Notes: generated from the letters alone by a model not told the origin. Positions 41,523-52,440 are shown, counted from the first letter of the stretch. The stretch: 64,000 nucleotides of DNA from Cordylochernes scorpioides (GCA_030710605.1 CP092863.1:55332507-55396506), one strand, 5' to 3'. Translations and numbers: made by a program.

Positions 41523-42055
41523 TATATTAGTCAAAATAAAAGCAGGGTGCGCGGGGTCTATATTCGTATATTGAGTAAAGACATTAGCGATGCATAAACA
41601 TTTGCTAATTATTTATTTCATATTATAAATCACATTAATTTCAATATTCATGATGATTGTGTCCGGCCACCTTTATTTCGACTTATATAAATCTAATATA
41701 ATCGTTTAATGGCGGTAGCTGTGGGATATTTATTTGATCCTTTTTAGTGCTTTTTAATAAAAACTTTAAAAGTATTTTAATAATTAATTATTTTTAAAAT
41801 TTTAGCCATAAATGATATAAATTCGCAATTTTACCATAACCAAATGATTTATGAATTTACAAGACATCATAAACATAATCAAGAGTAAGAAATTATACAA
41901 AATCAAAGCAAAACATTAAAAAATATAAATATTAGATAATGGCCATTATTTTTTTAAATAAAAAATAACATAAAAAATTTAAAATACTTATAAAAATGTA
42001 TTATACAAATACATAAATATATTTGATAAAATAGTACAAATTTGAAATTGTACTG
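41523..42055. other. AT-rich DNA
   Basis: No gene or repeat recognised. Confidence 0.35.
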
Positions 42056-42300
42056 GGATAAGGTGGATAAATTAAGAAAAAGGCATCTCCTTATCGTACA
42101 ACTGAAAGTTGCTGATGGCCTGCGCAATCTGTCGGAATAAATTTTAACTATTCGTTGATTTTTAATTATTCCAGAATTGGCCAAATACCCATTCTTGATT
42201 AATCAAGAAAAGCTAACCACGTACGCTTTTCGGCTGTTTGGCCCTCGTCAGAGTGGTGCAAGCTTTACCTAAACGACCATGTATATATATTTGCTCGTGT
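42056..42300 (-). mobile_element. Penelope-like element terminus
   Basis: On the - strand: a hammerhead-like 42-mer, then a palindrome (cttgattaatcaag), then gccatcagcaac and ggagatgccttttt. The last block recurs at 55478-55540. This layout (ribozyme near the terminal pseudo-LTR) is known from Penelope-like elements. No RT here. Confidence 0.55.
42216..42257 (-). ncRNA. Hammerhead ribozyme-like motif (minimal, Penelope type)
   Basis: On the - strand: ACCAC-U-CUGACGA (core C3-A9), stem II strands GGGCC and GCC around AAACA, GAAA (core 12-15), a tiny stem III position AGC, the cleavage triplet GUA, then C-GUGGU pairing with the first ACCAC (5 bp of stem I). Both catalytic core blocks are exact. 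The 1.1/2.1 pair is a C-U mismatch, and stem III has an A where C is expected. Predicted cut between 42222 and 42221. Known parallel: small stem-III hammerheads of Penelope-like elements that act as dimers. Confidence 0.6.
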
Positions 42301-43640
42301 TTTCTTATACAGTATTTATGTATAAAATGATATATTTTAAAATGGTCGATTCGGTTAATTCTTATTTACACTATATCAAAGGATTATATATTTCTGGCAA
42401 TATCCTTCGCAAATATTTACATTTCTAGTTCCATACTACCGATTTATTTTTATGGAATGCTACCCGCTCATTGAGCCACAGAAAAGGCTGCGCCTACTCG
42501 TTAAAAAAAAAAACTCCAATTATATTTTCTAGGCTATTCCCGATCACCACGGTATACAATACAGAAATTACTTGAAATGTTAGTAGGTTTGCACTACACC
42601 ATGCTCCAACGTGGTCATTGAGTACGTATTTTAAAATTTGATCACAAATTTTTCGAAAAAAATATAGATAATAGTATCTATTCCTGACCACCAAGAAGTT
42701 TGGTATTTTGTCAACTTGCATTGTCATCAGATTTGAACGAGGGTTCTAAATTTCATGTTTCTAGGTGTTTTGAAAGTCTATTAAACGTTACAAGATTTGT
42801 ATGAGAGAGAAGACATAGAAGTAAGTTAAATCAAAACTGCTAACAGTTAGCAAAACTGATTCGACACTGAAGATGTCACGACCCGGACAAGGTCGAGGTG
42901 ACAAGGCCACCGCCGGTACTTTTACTATTTTGGACGCAGAGAAATCGTGGCCGGCGAAACCTTCGCTTTTCTTGGCTTTGATCTTCTAAGGTCATCCTGT
43001 TACCCATATCTAGCTAGATAGATCGATGTTTTATCTTTCAGGGATTTTCATTTGCTATCATTTTTATTTTCCGTCATTTTAGCGCATACACTTAATGAAA
43101 AATGGCTACTTTACTATTTTATTCATTTTTTAAAAGGAATAGTAATGGTTTATATTATCGAAAAATGCATTTTAAGGTGACAAGTATATATAAATATTTA
43201 GGCTGAGAAGGATATATATAGATATCTAAAAATAGCTCTATTATTTTCATTTTCCGTGATGATATCCCAGAATATTCGGCACATGAATCGACGTGTACTT
43301 AAAACGTCATAACAGTGTAAACTCTTTAGAAGCTACAAATTACAAAAAGACATAAGACGCTGCAACTCTTTTTTTATTAATTGTATGAAGTATATTGCTT
43401 TCGAGCAAGCCCTTCCTCAGCAAACTAAAACATAAAAAAGGTAATGGAGAGAGATAATATAGCATTTTAAAGATATATCTATACAAATATATGACAAAAA
43501 ATTTTGAGAATTTATATAATTGAAAAATTTGAATAATGCCGGTTCTGGAAGTAATTCAGCTAAACTATTACCAGAAAGCTAGAACAGTGCAGAATAAGAT
43601 CCATAAAAACCAGGAAGACCTCTGACTCTGAATGCTAAGA
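42301..43640. other. Non-coding DNA with old repeat pieces
   Basis: No gene. 42858-42915 (cactgaagatgtcacg ... aggtgac) and 43396-43421 on the - strand (ctgaggaagg ... cgaaagc) look like further Penelope-type terminus fragments, but neither folds convincingly. Confidence 0.3.
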
Positions 43641-43652
43641 ACCATGACTTAT

Positions 43653-44800
43653 CTGGTGTTGGCAATGACGTAACCTTACTCCACGCCATACCTGGCGCCA
43701 CGTTGCCGTGAATTAACTGGTGTTGGCAATGACGTGACGTTACTTCATCTCTTACATCGCGCCACGTTGCCGTGTATTAACTGGTGTTGGCAATGACGTA
43801 ACGTTACTTCATCTCTTACATCGCGCCACGTTGCCGTGTATTAACTGGTGTTGGCAATGACGTGACGTTACTTCATCTTTTACATCGCGCCACGTTGCCG
43901 TGAATTAACTGGTGTTGGCAATGACGTGACGTTACTTCACGTCTTACACCGCGCCGCGTTGCCGTGAATTAACTGGTGTTGGCAATGACGTGACGTTACT
44001 CCACGTCTTACACCGCGCCGCGTTGCCGTGAATTAACTGGTGTTGGCAATGACGTGACGTTACTCCACGTCTTACACCGCGCCGCGTTGCCGTGAATTAA
44101 CTGGTGTTGGCAATGACGTGACGTTACTCCACGTCTTACATCGCGCCACGTTGCCGTGAATTAACTGGTGTTGGCAATGACGTGACGTTACTTCACGTCT
44201 TACACCGCGCCGCGTTGCCGTGAATTAACTGGTGTTGGCAATGACGTGACGTTACTCCACGTCTTACACCGCGCCGCGTTGCCGTGAATTAACTGGTGTT
44301 GGCAATGACGTGACGTTACTCCACGTCTTACATCGCGCTACGTTGCCGTGAATTAACTGGTGTTGGCAATGACGTGACGTTACTTCATCTCTTACATCGC
44401 GCCACGTTGCCGTGAATTAACTGGTGTTGGCAATGACGTGACGTTACTTCATCTCTTACATCGCGCCACGTTGCCGTGAATTAACTGGTGTTGGCAATGA
44501 CGTGACGTTACTCCATCTCTTACATCGCGCCATGTTGCCGTGAATTAACTGGTGTTGGCAATGACGTGACGTTACTCCACGTCTTACATCGCGCCACGTT
44601 GCCGTGTATTAACTGGTGTTGGCAATGACGTGACGTTATTCCACCTCTTACATCGCGCCACGTTGCCGTGCATTAACTGGTGTTGGCAATGACGTGACGT
44701 TATTCAACGTCTTACCAGGCGCCACGTTGTCGTTACTTTACTGGTGTTGGCAATGACGTGATGTTACTCCACGTCTCACCTCGTCGTGCCTTTTTATTTG
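43653..44800. repeat. 64-bp satellite array, 18 copies
   Basis: ctggtgttggcaatgacgtg occurs every 64 bases without a single length change from 43653 to 44741. Subvariants (ttcatctcttacatcgcgcc versus ccacgtcttacaccgcgcc) alternate. Each unit has TGACGTGACGTTA. Much GC-richer than the flanks and non-coding. Confidence 0.95.
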
Positions 44801-45205
44801 AGCATTGAATCTTACGAATTGCGATTTTCTTAGAAAAATGAAATTAAAAACCGAAAAAAAAAAAATATTTTTCTATAACTGTAGAGGGTTAGGGAACAAT
44901 TTCTATTACATTAACTGCGTTGAATATGCTGTAACACCGTTTTTTGAGGTAGATCCATTTTTCTGTTTATTCTGTTATTGTATTTGAAGATTAAAGATTC
45001 TAAAATGAGTCTATTGTATTTGGAGAATATGTTCTGGAAATGCTAAAAATAAAAGAGCACACACATGTAACCCTTCCTGTAGGATGAACTGGGGACATGT
45101 AGAATTTTCGTGCTGAAATATTAAGAATTTGTAAACTAATTTCTGATATTGCGGCTATGATCTTTAATGTTTGTGTCTATATAGGGCAGATCATCAGAAA
45201 CTCCA
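44801..45205. other. AT-rich DNA
   Basis: No feature recognised. The 60-codon ORF at 44805 is not supported. Confidence 0.35.
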
Positions 45206-45358
45206 TAACCAAATCCAACAGCAATACAGAGTCGAGAAACAAGCAGAACGCCATATACTCCATCTCCAGCTGACAACGTCTCTTACATAGGAGAGACCAG
45301 CAAAACAATGGACACAAGAATTAAAGAGCATAGTCGAAATAATATGATAGAAAGCTAA
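45206..45358 (+). pseudogene. Penelope-like GIY-YIG endonuclease fragment
   Basis: 45276-45358 reads NVSYIGETSKTMDTRIKEHS and ends at TAA 45356-45358. YIGETS with the following R and EH is the YIG half and catalytic Arg region of GIY-YIG endonucleases, which in Penelope-like retroelements form the C-terminus after RT. The GIY half (NAIYSIS, about 45238-45270) is in another frame, so a small indel intervenes. The endonuclease would nick target DNA to prime reverse transcription. RT itself is gone. The downstream tail to 45437 is shared with 27835-27970. Confidence 0.7.
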
Positions 45359-45437
45359 TTTTTGTTCCACTAGATGGCGCTCTGCCATATAAAAAGCACA
45401 TATTCTCCTGGTCAAGAGAAATGCCTTCTTTAATTAA
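45359..45437 (+). mobile_element. Penelope-like 3' tail
   Basis: ttccactagatggcgctctg and gtcaagagaaatgccttctt directly follow the endonuclease stop. The same tail at 27835-27970 links those copies to a Penelope-like element. Confidence 0.6.
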
Positions 45438-45442
45438 TATAT

Positions 45443-46206
45443 TGTAACATAGTATTTATTAATTTTATTTATGTAACATAGTATTTCTTAATATTATTAT
45501 TTTTTATTTAACAGAGTGGTCATTTTTATTTTTATATCTTGCGACTCTGTAAATTTCCCTCGTGGCTTATCTTTTGTTTACCTTTCTTAGTTTGTCCTTC
45601 CCTGAAATAAATTTTGTTTCCTCCTGAAGTTTTTGTCTTCCCTAATTTTCCACGTGGCATTTTGGTGGAGATGCTGGGTAAGTTAGGGAAGACAAACTGA
45701 AGATCGCCGAGAAGAATTTGAAGCCATGGGTGCTGTAATCCACATTTTTAGAGACTGGCTCCAGGATTCCACCGCCGTGTCAAAGCCAAGACTTCCTTCC
45801 AAGATGACGATGTCCCTATAGACGACGATACGACGACAAAGCCGCTCTTCACGCCGCAAGAAAATGGACGCAAAGGTACTAGGGATAAAGTTCCAAGACT
45901 TCGATGGAATCCTGGCAGAAGCACGTCAAATCCACGTCAGTATCTACAATAATTGCTAGCTGTGGGTCACAGCTCCCATAGGGAAGAAGCTATGTAACAT
46001 AGTATTTATTAATTTTATTTATGTAACATAGTATTTCTTAATTTAATTATTTTTTATTTAGAGTGGTCATTTTTATTTTTATATCTTGCGACTCTGTAAA
46101 TTTCCCTCGTGGCTTATCTTTTGTTTACCTTTCTTAGTTTGTCCTTCCCTGAAATAAATTTTGTTTCCTCTTGAAGTTTTTGTCTTCCCTAAGTTTCCAC
46201 GTGGCA
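45443..46206 (+). mobile_element. TRIM element, copy 1
   Basis: LTRs 45443-45659 and 45993-46206 (TGTAACATAG ... CACGTGGCA), primer site TGGTGGAGATGC at 45663-45674 (tRNA-Ala), and a purine-rich tract gggaagaagcta before the second LTR. Flanked by ATAT on both sides. The internal part is only 333 bp with no gag or pol, so it depends on another element. The whole unit recurs at 49382-50146 and 63332-64000. Confidence 0.92.
45663..45674 (+). promoter_or_regulatory. TRIM 1 primer-binding site, tRNA-Ala
   Basis: TGGTGGAGATGC, three bases after the LTR. Same primer as Gypsy 1 (10856-10867). Confidence 0.75.
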
Positions 46207-46911
46207 ATATATATTAAAGTATAATTACATATGTGGTGTGGTAACCGAGAGGGGCAAACCTGTAGTAACCAAGAGGGACAGTCAGGGCGTGGAGAGTTTT
46301 CCAGTACCTCTCTGCACCTTGGAAGACCTTTAACATTTCTCACAGAGTACAGGCAGTCGTGGTCGAGGCAAAGTGGAAAGCTTGGGAATGTCCATACACA
46401 AAACGAAGAGACACAGTTGTACTAGGAAAATTCCGTGAACAGATAAAAGTCGAGCTAGGAGCGAAAGATGGAGATAGAAGAGTTCTTAATGGTCTACATG
46501 GTGGATGAGATGGACCTTGGTGACAACCGACGAGGGCTCCCGCTGATGGTGAAGTGACTATCTATTTCTGCTAGGGCGGAGGTCTTATATATCTTTCCCG
46601 AGAGGAAGTATTGGATTTCAGAGGATGCAACAAGAGCGTGGATAGAAAGCGATATTGTACACTCTGGCAACGCCCTGACATCTTCTAGGCCTCGTTGGAC
46701 TCCTATCTCAATCTCTTGCTTTAGCTCAACTCTTAATCTATTACAGAGTTTTATTTATTTATCCTCAGTTTGTACAAAGTACATTACATATGGTGATGTA
46801 ATGACACATGTCAATCATGTTTATAATTATTTACAGAAGTGTTTATTATACAACATGAAAATCTTGTTATAAGTATTATACAATATGGGGTTGTTGGTTT
46901 GAATTACTATA
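46207..46911. other. Unassigned DNA
   Basis: 46230-46730 is somewhat GC-richer, with short broken ORFs and no recognisable domain. Possibly an old retroelement leader. Confidence 0.3.
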
Positions 46912-49281
46912 CACATATCCCCCGATTTACACGGTACTTGTTTTACACGTTTTCGCTTTTACACGGTTTTCCAAATAAGCTTTTTTTTTTGTTTTTATCG
47001 CAATTTTTATCGCGGAAAAAAATGCGGGAAATTTTGGAGGGAAATGATGGCAATTTACCAAATAGGTTTAATTAAAATAAAAAAATTAAAACATTTTAAT
47101 TTGAATAAAAATTATAATATAAAATATTTTTGAAAAATAAAAGTTTTTAATCTTCCCTCCAAAATTTACCGCATTTTTTCCCTCTGAATTTTACTTTAAT
47201 CACAGCCAAATTAACATAAATTTTAAAAAAATTATAGGCTTATAATGAAGAAAGAAGTTAAAAGAAAAGTTATTTCTTTAGAAACTAAAATCGAAATTTT
47301 GGATCGCTTACGAAAGGGAGATAGAGTATAGTAGATGTTGCAAAATCATATAGCATAAACGAAGCTACAATAAGAACTATTAGAACAAATGAAAACACAA
47401 TTAGAAAGAGTGTTGCAGCTGGCAATACAACGAGTATGGGCACAACATCATACACCAGAAATATCGCAATGGAAAAAATGGAGCAAGCGTTAATGCTTTG
47501 GATAGAAGATCAAACACAAAAAAGAGTACCCATTGATACGGGCGCTATAACAAATAAAGGATTACGAATTTACGAAAAAATTGTAGAGCAATTGCCATCT
47601 TCTTCTTCAACTGAAAAGAAGCCAAATATTTTGGCAAGTCATGGCTGGTTTGAAAGATTCAAAATAAGACATTCTTTACACAGCTTAAAATTAAAAGGTG
47701 AACTGGCTTCTGGCGACGTAGATGCAGCCCAAGAATATCCAGCAGATTTTGCAGAAAGAATTAACGACAATTCATACACCCCTGATCAGGTTTTCAATGC
47801 TGATGAGTCAGGGTTATTCTGGAAAAAAATGCCTGAAAGGACTTATGTCTCAAAATTTTATAAATCGGCTAGTGGTCATAAAGCAGCAAAAGATCGCATA
47901 ACAATTATTTTCTGTAGCAATGCTTCAGGAGATTATATTATGAAACCATTAGTGATTAACAAATCAAAAATGCCCCGTGCCTTTAAAGGAGTAAACATCA
48001 ATAATCTTCCCGTTTATTGGAGGGCTAATAAGAAAGCGTGGGTTACTGCTGCAATTTTTACTGAATGGTTTCATGAGTGTTTTATCCCAGATGCCAAAAA
48101 TATTTAAGTTCAAAGGGATTGCCTTTTAAAGTGCTTTTGTTAATTGACAATGCGCCGGGTCACCCACAAGATCTAGAATATGAGAACGTTAAAGTAAAAT
48201 TTTAACCAAAAAATACAACTTCATTATTACAACCATTGGACCAAGGAATAATTTCTACTTTTAAGCTTTGTACAAAAAACGAGCCTTTACATATATTTTG
48301 GAACAAATGGAGAACAATGTATCTTTAACAGTTATTAGTGCTTGGAAAAATTTTACAATGTTAGACTGTGTGAAGCATACTCGTATCGCCTTATCATACA
48401 CTGCGATTAAGCAAACAACGCTCAATAGCTGTTGGAAAAAATTGTGGCCAAATGTAGTCAAAAATGAACATTCCATTTCAACGTTAAATGAATATTCGCA
48501 GATAGTACAGATGGCGCATTCATTGGGCGGAGAAGGTTTTGATGATTTTACTGATAGTGATATCGCAGAGTTAATGGCTGATAAAGAACTAAGTGAGGAT
48601 GATTTAGTTAACTTAGTTTGCGAAAGTGAATCTGACAAATCTAATGAAGAGGAATTAGTACCAGTAACATTCACTGCTAAAGTCATCCGCGAAGGACTCG
48701 CATTGGGAAGAAAGCTGGGTAATCATTTTATGCAAAATGACACAAACGTTGAAAGGGCTTTACGATTCCAACGTGAAATAAATAGCTGCTTGGCTCAATA
48801 TGAAGAAGTTTACAAAGATCTTACAAAAAATTCGAAGCAATTGTTAATAACCGATTTTATTACCATCTCTCATAATGTAAATATTTCTGCTTCATACATC
48901 GAATCGGCACAAATAACTTCGAGTGATGAAAGTGAATTCGAACCTTCGATTCCGAAAAAAAGAATGAGAGTAATTTCTGACAGTGATGAAGGATAATAAA
49001 ACACCTTTGGTTTTATTTTTTGTTCTTCTGTTTATGTATGTATTGTAATTATATAAAAAACAGTGTTTCCGTAATATATTACATATTTTAACCTGTCAAT
49101 GCATTTTATTTTTTTCTGTGTACACCTAAAAATATTGAAAAAAATCACAACTGTTAAATAGCAAAATTATGCATTTTCTGCAAGCTTTTCGATTTACACG
49201 TTTTTGACCTGAAAATTTTTAATTTTCGATTTACACGTTTTTCTCAGGAACGTATCTACCGTGTAAATCGGGGGATAGGTG
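46912..49281 (+). mobile_element. Tigger/pogo DNA transposon, decayed
   Basis: Terminal inverted repeats begin CACATATCCCCCGATTTACA (left) and CACCTATCCCCCGATTTACA (right, other strand) with TA on both sides. Inner copies of ttttacacg repeat near both ends. 2.37 kb, the usual length for an autonomous Tigger, but the transposase has several breaks. Confidence 0.92.
47245..48996 (+). pseudogene. Tigger transposase, several frameshifts
   Basis: Domains in order: the N-terminal CENP-B/psq helix-turn-helix (47245-47330, VISLETKIEILDRL), broken by two extra bases near 47330. The second half (VDVAKSYSINEATI) and CENP-B-type domain (LASHGWFERFKIRH) follow in 47436-48107. The DDE core has FNADESGLFWK (first Asp) in that ORF. 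LLLIDNAPGHP (second Asp) is in a shifted, stop-containing stretch 48115-48200, then LLQPLDQGIIS (third Asp). 48268-48996 gives the C-terminus with acidic low-complexity sequence. At least a frameshift near 47330, a stop/shift near 48105, a stop near 48202 and a shift near 48265. Similar to animal TIGD/jerky proteins. Confidence 0.88.
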
Positions 49282-49381
49282 TATATATATTTTTTCAACT
49301 ATATTTCAATTATAAAATAACACATGCCTGCGATGAGAAAATTCAAGAGAAAATTTAACTGATTTGTATGTTATATAATAT

Positions 49382-50146
49382 TGCCACGTGGAAAATTAGG
49401 GAAGACAAAAACTTCAGGAGGAAACAAAATTTATTCAAGGAAGGACAAACTAAGAAAGGTAAACAAAAGATAAGCCACGAGGGAAATTTACAGAGTCGCA
49501 AGATATAAAACATAAAAATGACCACTCTGTTAAATAAAAAATAATAAAATTAAGAAATACTATGTTACATAAATAAAATTAATAAATACTACGTTACATA
49601 GCTTCTTCCCTATGGGAGCTGTGACCCACAGCTAGCAATTATTGTAGTTACTGACGTGGATTTGACGTGCTTCTGCCAAGGATTCCATCGAAGTCTTGGA
49701 ACTTTGTCCCTAGTACCTTTGCGTCCATTTTCTTGCGGCGTGAAGAGCGGCTTTGTCGTCGTATCGTCTATAGGGACATCGTCATCTTCGAGGGAAGTCT
49801 TGGCTTTAGCACGGCGGTGGAATCCTGGAGTCAGTCTCCGAAAATGTAGATCACAGCACCCATGGCTTATAGGTCTTCTCGGCGATCTTCAATTTGTCTT
49901 CCCTAACGTACCCAGCATCTCCACCAAAATGCCACGTGGAAAATTAGGGAAGACAAAAACTTCAGGAGGAAACAAAATTTATTCAAGGAAGGACAAACTA
50001 AGAAAGGTAAACAAAAGATAAGCCACGAGGGAAATTTACAGAGTCGCAAGATATAAAACATAAAAATGACCACTCTGTTAAATAAAAAATAATAAAATTA
50101 AGAAATACTATGTTACATAAATAAAATTAATAAATACTACGTTACA
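49382..50146 (-). mobile_element. TRIM element, copy 2
   Basis: Reverse orientation of the 45443 copy: LTRs 49382-49598 and 49930-50146, tRNA-Ala primer site at 49915-49926, ATAT flanks. The 121-residue ORF on the + strand here is antisense and also seen in the other copies; I do not support it as a gene. Confidence 0.92.
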
Positions 50147-50250
50147 ATATGCTGATTTCGAAAATGTCCTTCACCCCTCATCACGTCAGTATTTCTCCTA
50201 AAATTTATCTATATAAATGAAATAGAAATATGGGGGGGTCTGTTTGTTTA

Positions 50251-51225
50251 TTATACACTCCTATAATATGTTACCAATTTGTGAAGGAAAGGTTCACAGG
50301 TTATAGAACTATATCTGGAAGGAGCAAGCATCATTGTTTTGAGACCAGAAAATATGATTCAGACATAAAAACGGACCGATAAATGTATTTTAAGTCAGTA
50401 AATGATTATCATGATAACATAGTAATGTTAATTACTTATAACACTGGTCTGCCTTGAAAAAATAAAAATCTTATGTACTATTTGGTGCTGATTTCAAAAA
50501 AAAAAAAAACAATGAACAATTTCTATCACGTAACGTTTACTTGGAAAATTCAATTTTGTCAAGACTATTACAAAATATGGCGATTGTTTCAAAAACCTGC
50601 GAAAAAAGTTTCAAGGTTTATCCAAACCCAAATTGAAAGATGAAATCTTTGTTGATCCACTCACAAGCATCAGCAAGATTATGAAGGATAATGAATTTGA
50701 GACAAGCATGACATCAAAGGAAAAAGCAGCTTGGGTTGCCTAAAAAATTTACAGCAAGTTTCTAGGCAATGACAAGGATATTGACTATAAACAAATTATA
50801 AAAAATATGCTGTACAAATTTCAAACGTTGGGTTTTCCATGAGTAACAAACTATATTTCCTCCGCACACATGTAGAATTTTTCTTCGAAAATTTAGGATC
50901 AGTCAGCAAAGAACAAGGTGAAAGGTTCCATCAAGACATGAAAGATGTGGAGCGCAAATATCAAGGAAGATAAGAACATGCTTGCCGACTCTGTTGAATA
51001 TAGGCCTGAAATTGATCAGAAAAGCGTCAAAAAGAAGTTTCAAAGGAAAAAAGAGTACGTACTTTAAGGTAAACGTTTTATGTTTTGTTTTATATCGATA
51101 CTAAACGTATAAGTCGACGAATAGTTTCTGGGCTCGAAACTATAATGCGTGCTCCTTCCAGATATAGTTCTATAATCTGTGAACTTTTCCTTCAGATTGG
51201 TCACATATTGTAGGTCACGTATTGT
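50251..51225 (+). mobile_element. Unclassified DNA element with ~90-bp inverted ends
   Basis: Left end (about 50260-50350) and right end (about 51118-51222) are reverse complements over ~90-100 bp, sharing ttatagaactatatctggaa and neighbouring blocks. Between them is a fragment of a protein that I know only as an unnamed multi-copy family of arthropods. TA at the outer edges, but exact ends are uncertain. Confidence 0.6.
50566..51066 (+). pseudogene. Fragment of unnamed, probably transposon-borne protein
   Basis: Reading across broken frames: DCFKNLRKKFQGLSKPKLKD, then SKIMKDNEFETSMTSKEKAA and FLGNDKDIDYKQII, then MSNKLYFLRTHVEFFFENLG followed by SVSKEQGERFHQDMKDVERK and MLADSVEYRPEID. The block with conserved His, two-Phe/Pro-like, NLG and GERFHQD is what I recall of a repeated uncharacterised family in arthropods. 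Function unknown. Stops at 50741 and 50972 and at least one shift. The N-terminal part is missing. Its place between inverted ends suggests it is the element's own (possibly catalytic) protein, which is inference. Confidence 0.5.
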
Positions 51226-51660
51226 CTATTTTATTTATAAAGATCGATATTAGGGAAAATCCTGAAATGATGGTGAAAAATGGAGGTCATTTTAGAAATC
51301 CGCACACGAAATAACATATAAATAAGTTTTTAATTAAAAAGGCATATATTGGATCAAAATATTATTTATTTTACCAATATTTCAGTTAGCTGAACGCCAA
51401 CCTTTATCAAGGTGTTATAACATTTTAAAGTGTGTCAACAACAAAACTCAGCGCCACATAAATATAAATATTATATATCAATTTTTTCTCCCCATTGAAT
51501 ATAACAAAATATTTTTGAAACTTAAATGCTGTTGACGTTATGTGGCGCTGAGTTTTGTTGTTGACACACTTTAAAATGTTATAACACCTTGATAAAGGTT
51601 GTCGTTCAGCCAACTGAAATATTGGTAAAATAAATAATATTTTGATCAAATATATGCCTT

Positions 51661-52417
51661 ATATTTTATTTTATTAACATCATGAAACGCGATATCCCAA
51701 ACTCAGGGATATTTGCGTCGATACCTCTCTCTACATCACAACAAATCGGCTATATACAATCCTGTTCAATTCATTATTTTACATAATTAACCAAAGAAAA
51801 TTGTCCGAAGAGAAAAACAAACAACAAGGCAAAACACACAAAGCAAGCATCGAAATTCTTTTCCTTCTAAGTTTCCCTCTCCCTTTTCCATTTCAAGAGA
51901 AAGTTGTAAATAAATTTGCAAAATTGATCAAAACTTTTACACCTCTCTTTATCGTCTAAAAATTCATCAAGCTGTCCAATACGACCAAATTTGTTTTCCC
52001 TATAGACCCGGAAAATTGGGCAATTCATTAGTAGATGTTTCGAGTCCTGAATTTCACCTCCGCAGAAGCATCCTGGTTCCTTCACCGCGCCGATAGTTGA
52101 CAAAAATTTCCCAAAATTACCATGATCTGTAATGAATTGGATATTATAAAAATTTGGACGGAAAAATCTTGGGATTCCAGACACGAAAAAGCTTCTGAAA
52201 ATTTCATTAGTATTATCAAAAATTTCTTTCATTTTTGCGTGTAAGAATGATTTGACTATACTTGGAGCATGGGGTTCGTAAGTAATTAGATCTTCAGTGG
52301 ACAGATGGGCTAGATCATATTTGATTATTCTAGATTCTATATAGTCTGTTAGGAGTGGAATTTTTGGCAAACTATGCACACAGTTTGATGAAGTGGTTTT
52401 ATATGCTCTAACTGCCC
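51661..52417 (-). mobile_element. LINE, 5'-truncated insertion
   Basis: An 11-bp target duplication (atatatgcctt at 51650-51660 and 52418-52428) bounds a - strand 3' LINE fragment. Its 3' UTR hairpin resembles that of the LINE at 29909-32340. Confidence 0.85.
51867..52379 (-). pseudogene. LINE ORF2 C-terminus
   Basis: An open frame of 170 residues. FFRPNFYNIQFITDHGNFGK and CFCGGEIQDSKHLLMNCPIF correspond to PNFYNVQFFTGHGDF and CTCGNEQQTPEHLLINCP of the LINE at 30109-31197, at about 40% identity by eye, so it is a related but distinct subfamily. Catalytic RT is absent because of 5' truncation, the usual result of incomplete reverse transcription. The end of the frame is basic (LLKWKRERE). Confidence 0.85.
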
Positions 52418-52440
52418 ATATATGCCTTTTTAATTAAAGA

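Larger units (their letters stand above)
51330..52440. repeat. Foldback element split by a LINE
   Basis: Arms 51340-51462 and 51540-51660 are ~97% reverse complements (ggcatatatt, accaatatttcagttagctg, ctttatcaaggtgttataac, ctcagcgccacat). The outermost part of the right arm is displaced to 52429-52440 by the LINE at 51661-52417. The ends resemble inverted pseudo-LTRs of a Penelope-like element. Confidence 0.85.

Noticed and set aside
43396-43421. ctgaggaagg...cgaaagc on the - strand as a second hammerhead.
   Set aside because: No stem I partner and no NUH cleavage site in place; it is a simple short palindrome.
43653-44800. CRISPR-like array because of regular spacing.
   Set aside because: The units are contiguous with no unique spacers, and the DNA is eukaryotic; it is a satellite.
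49656-50021. 121-codon ORF on the + strand, with counterparts at 63637-63825 on the - strand.
   Set aside because: It is antisense to the TRIM core and part of the LTR, with no start context, no domain, and variable breaks among copies.
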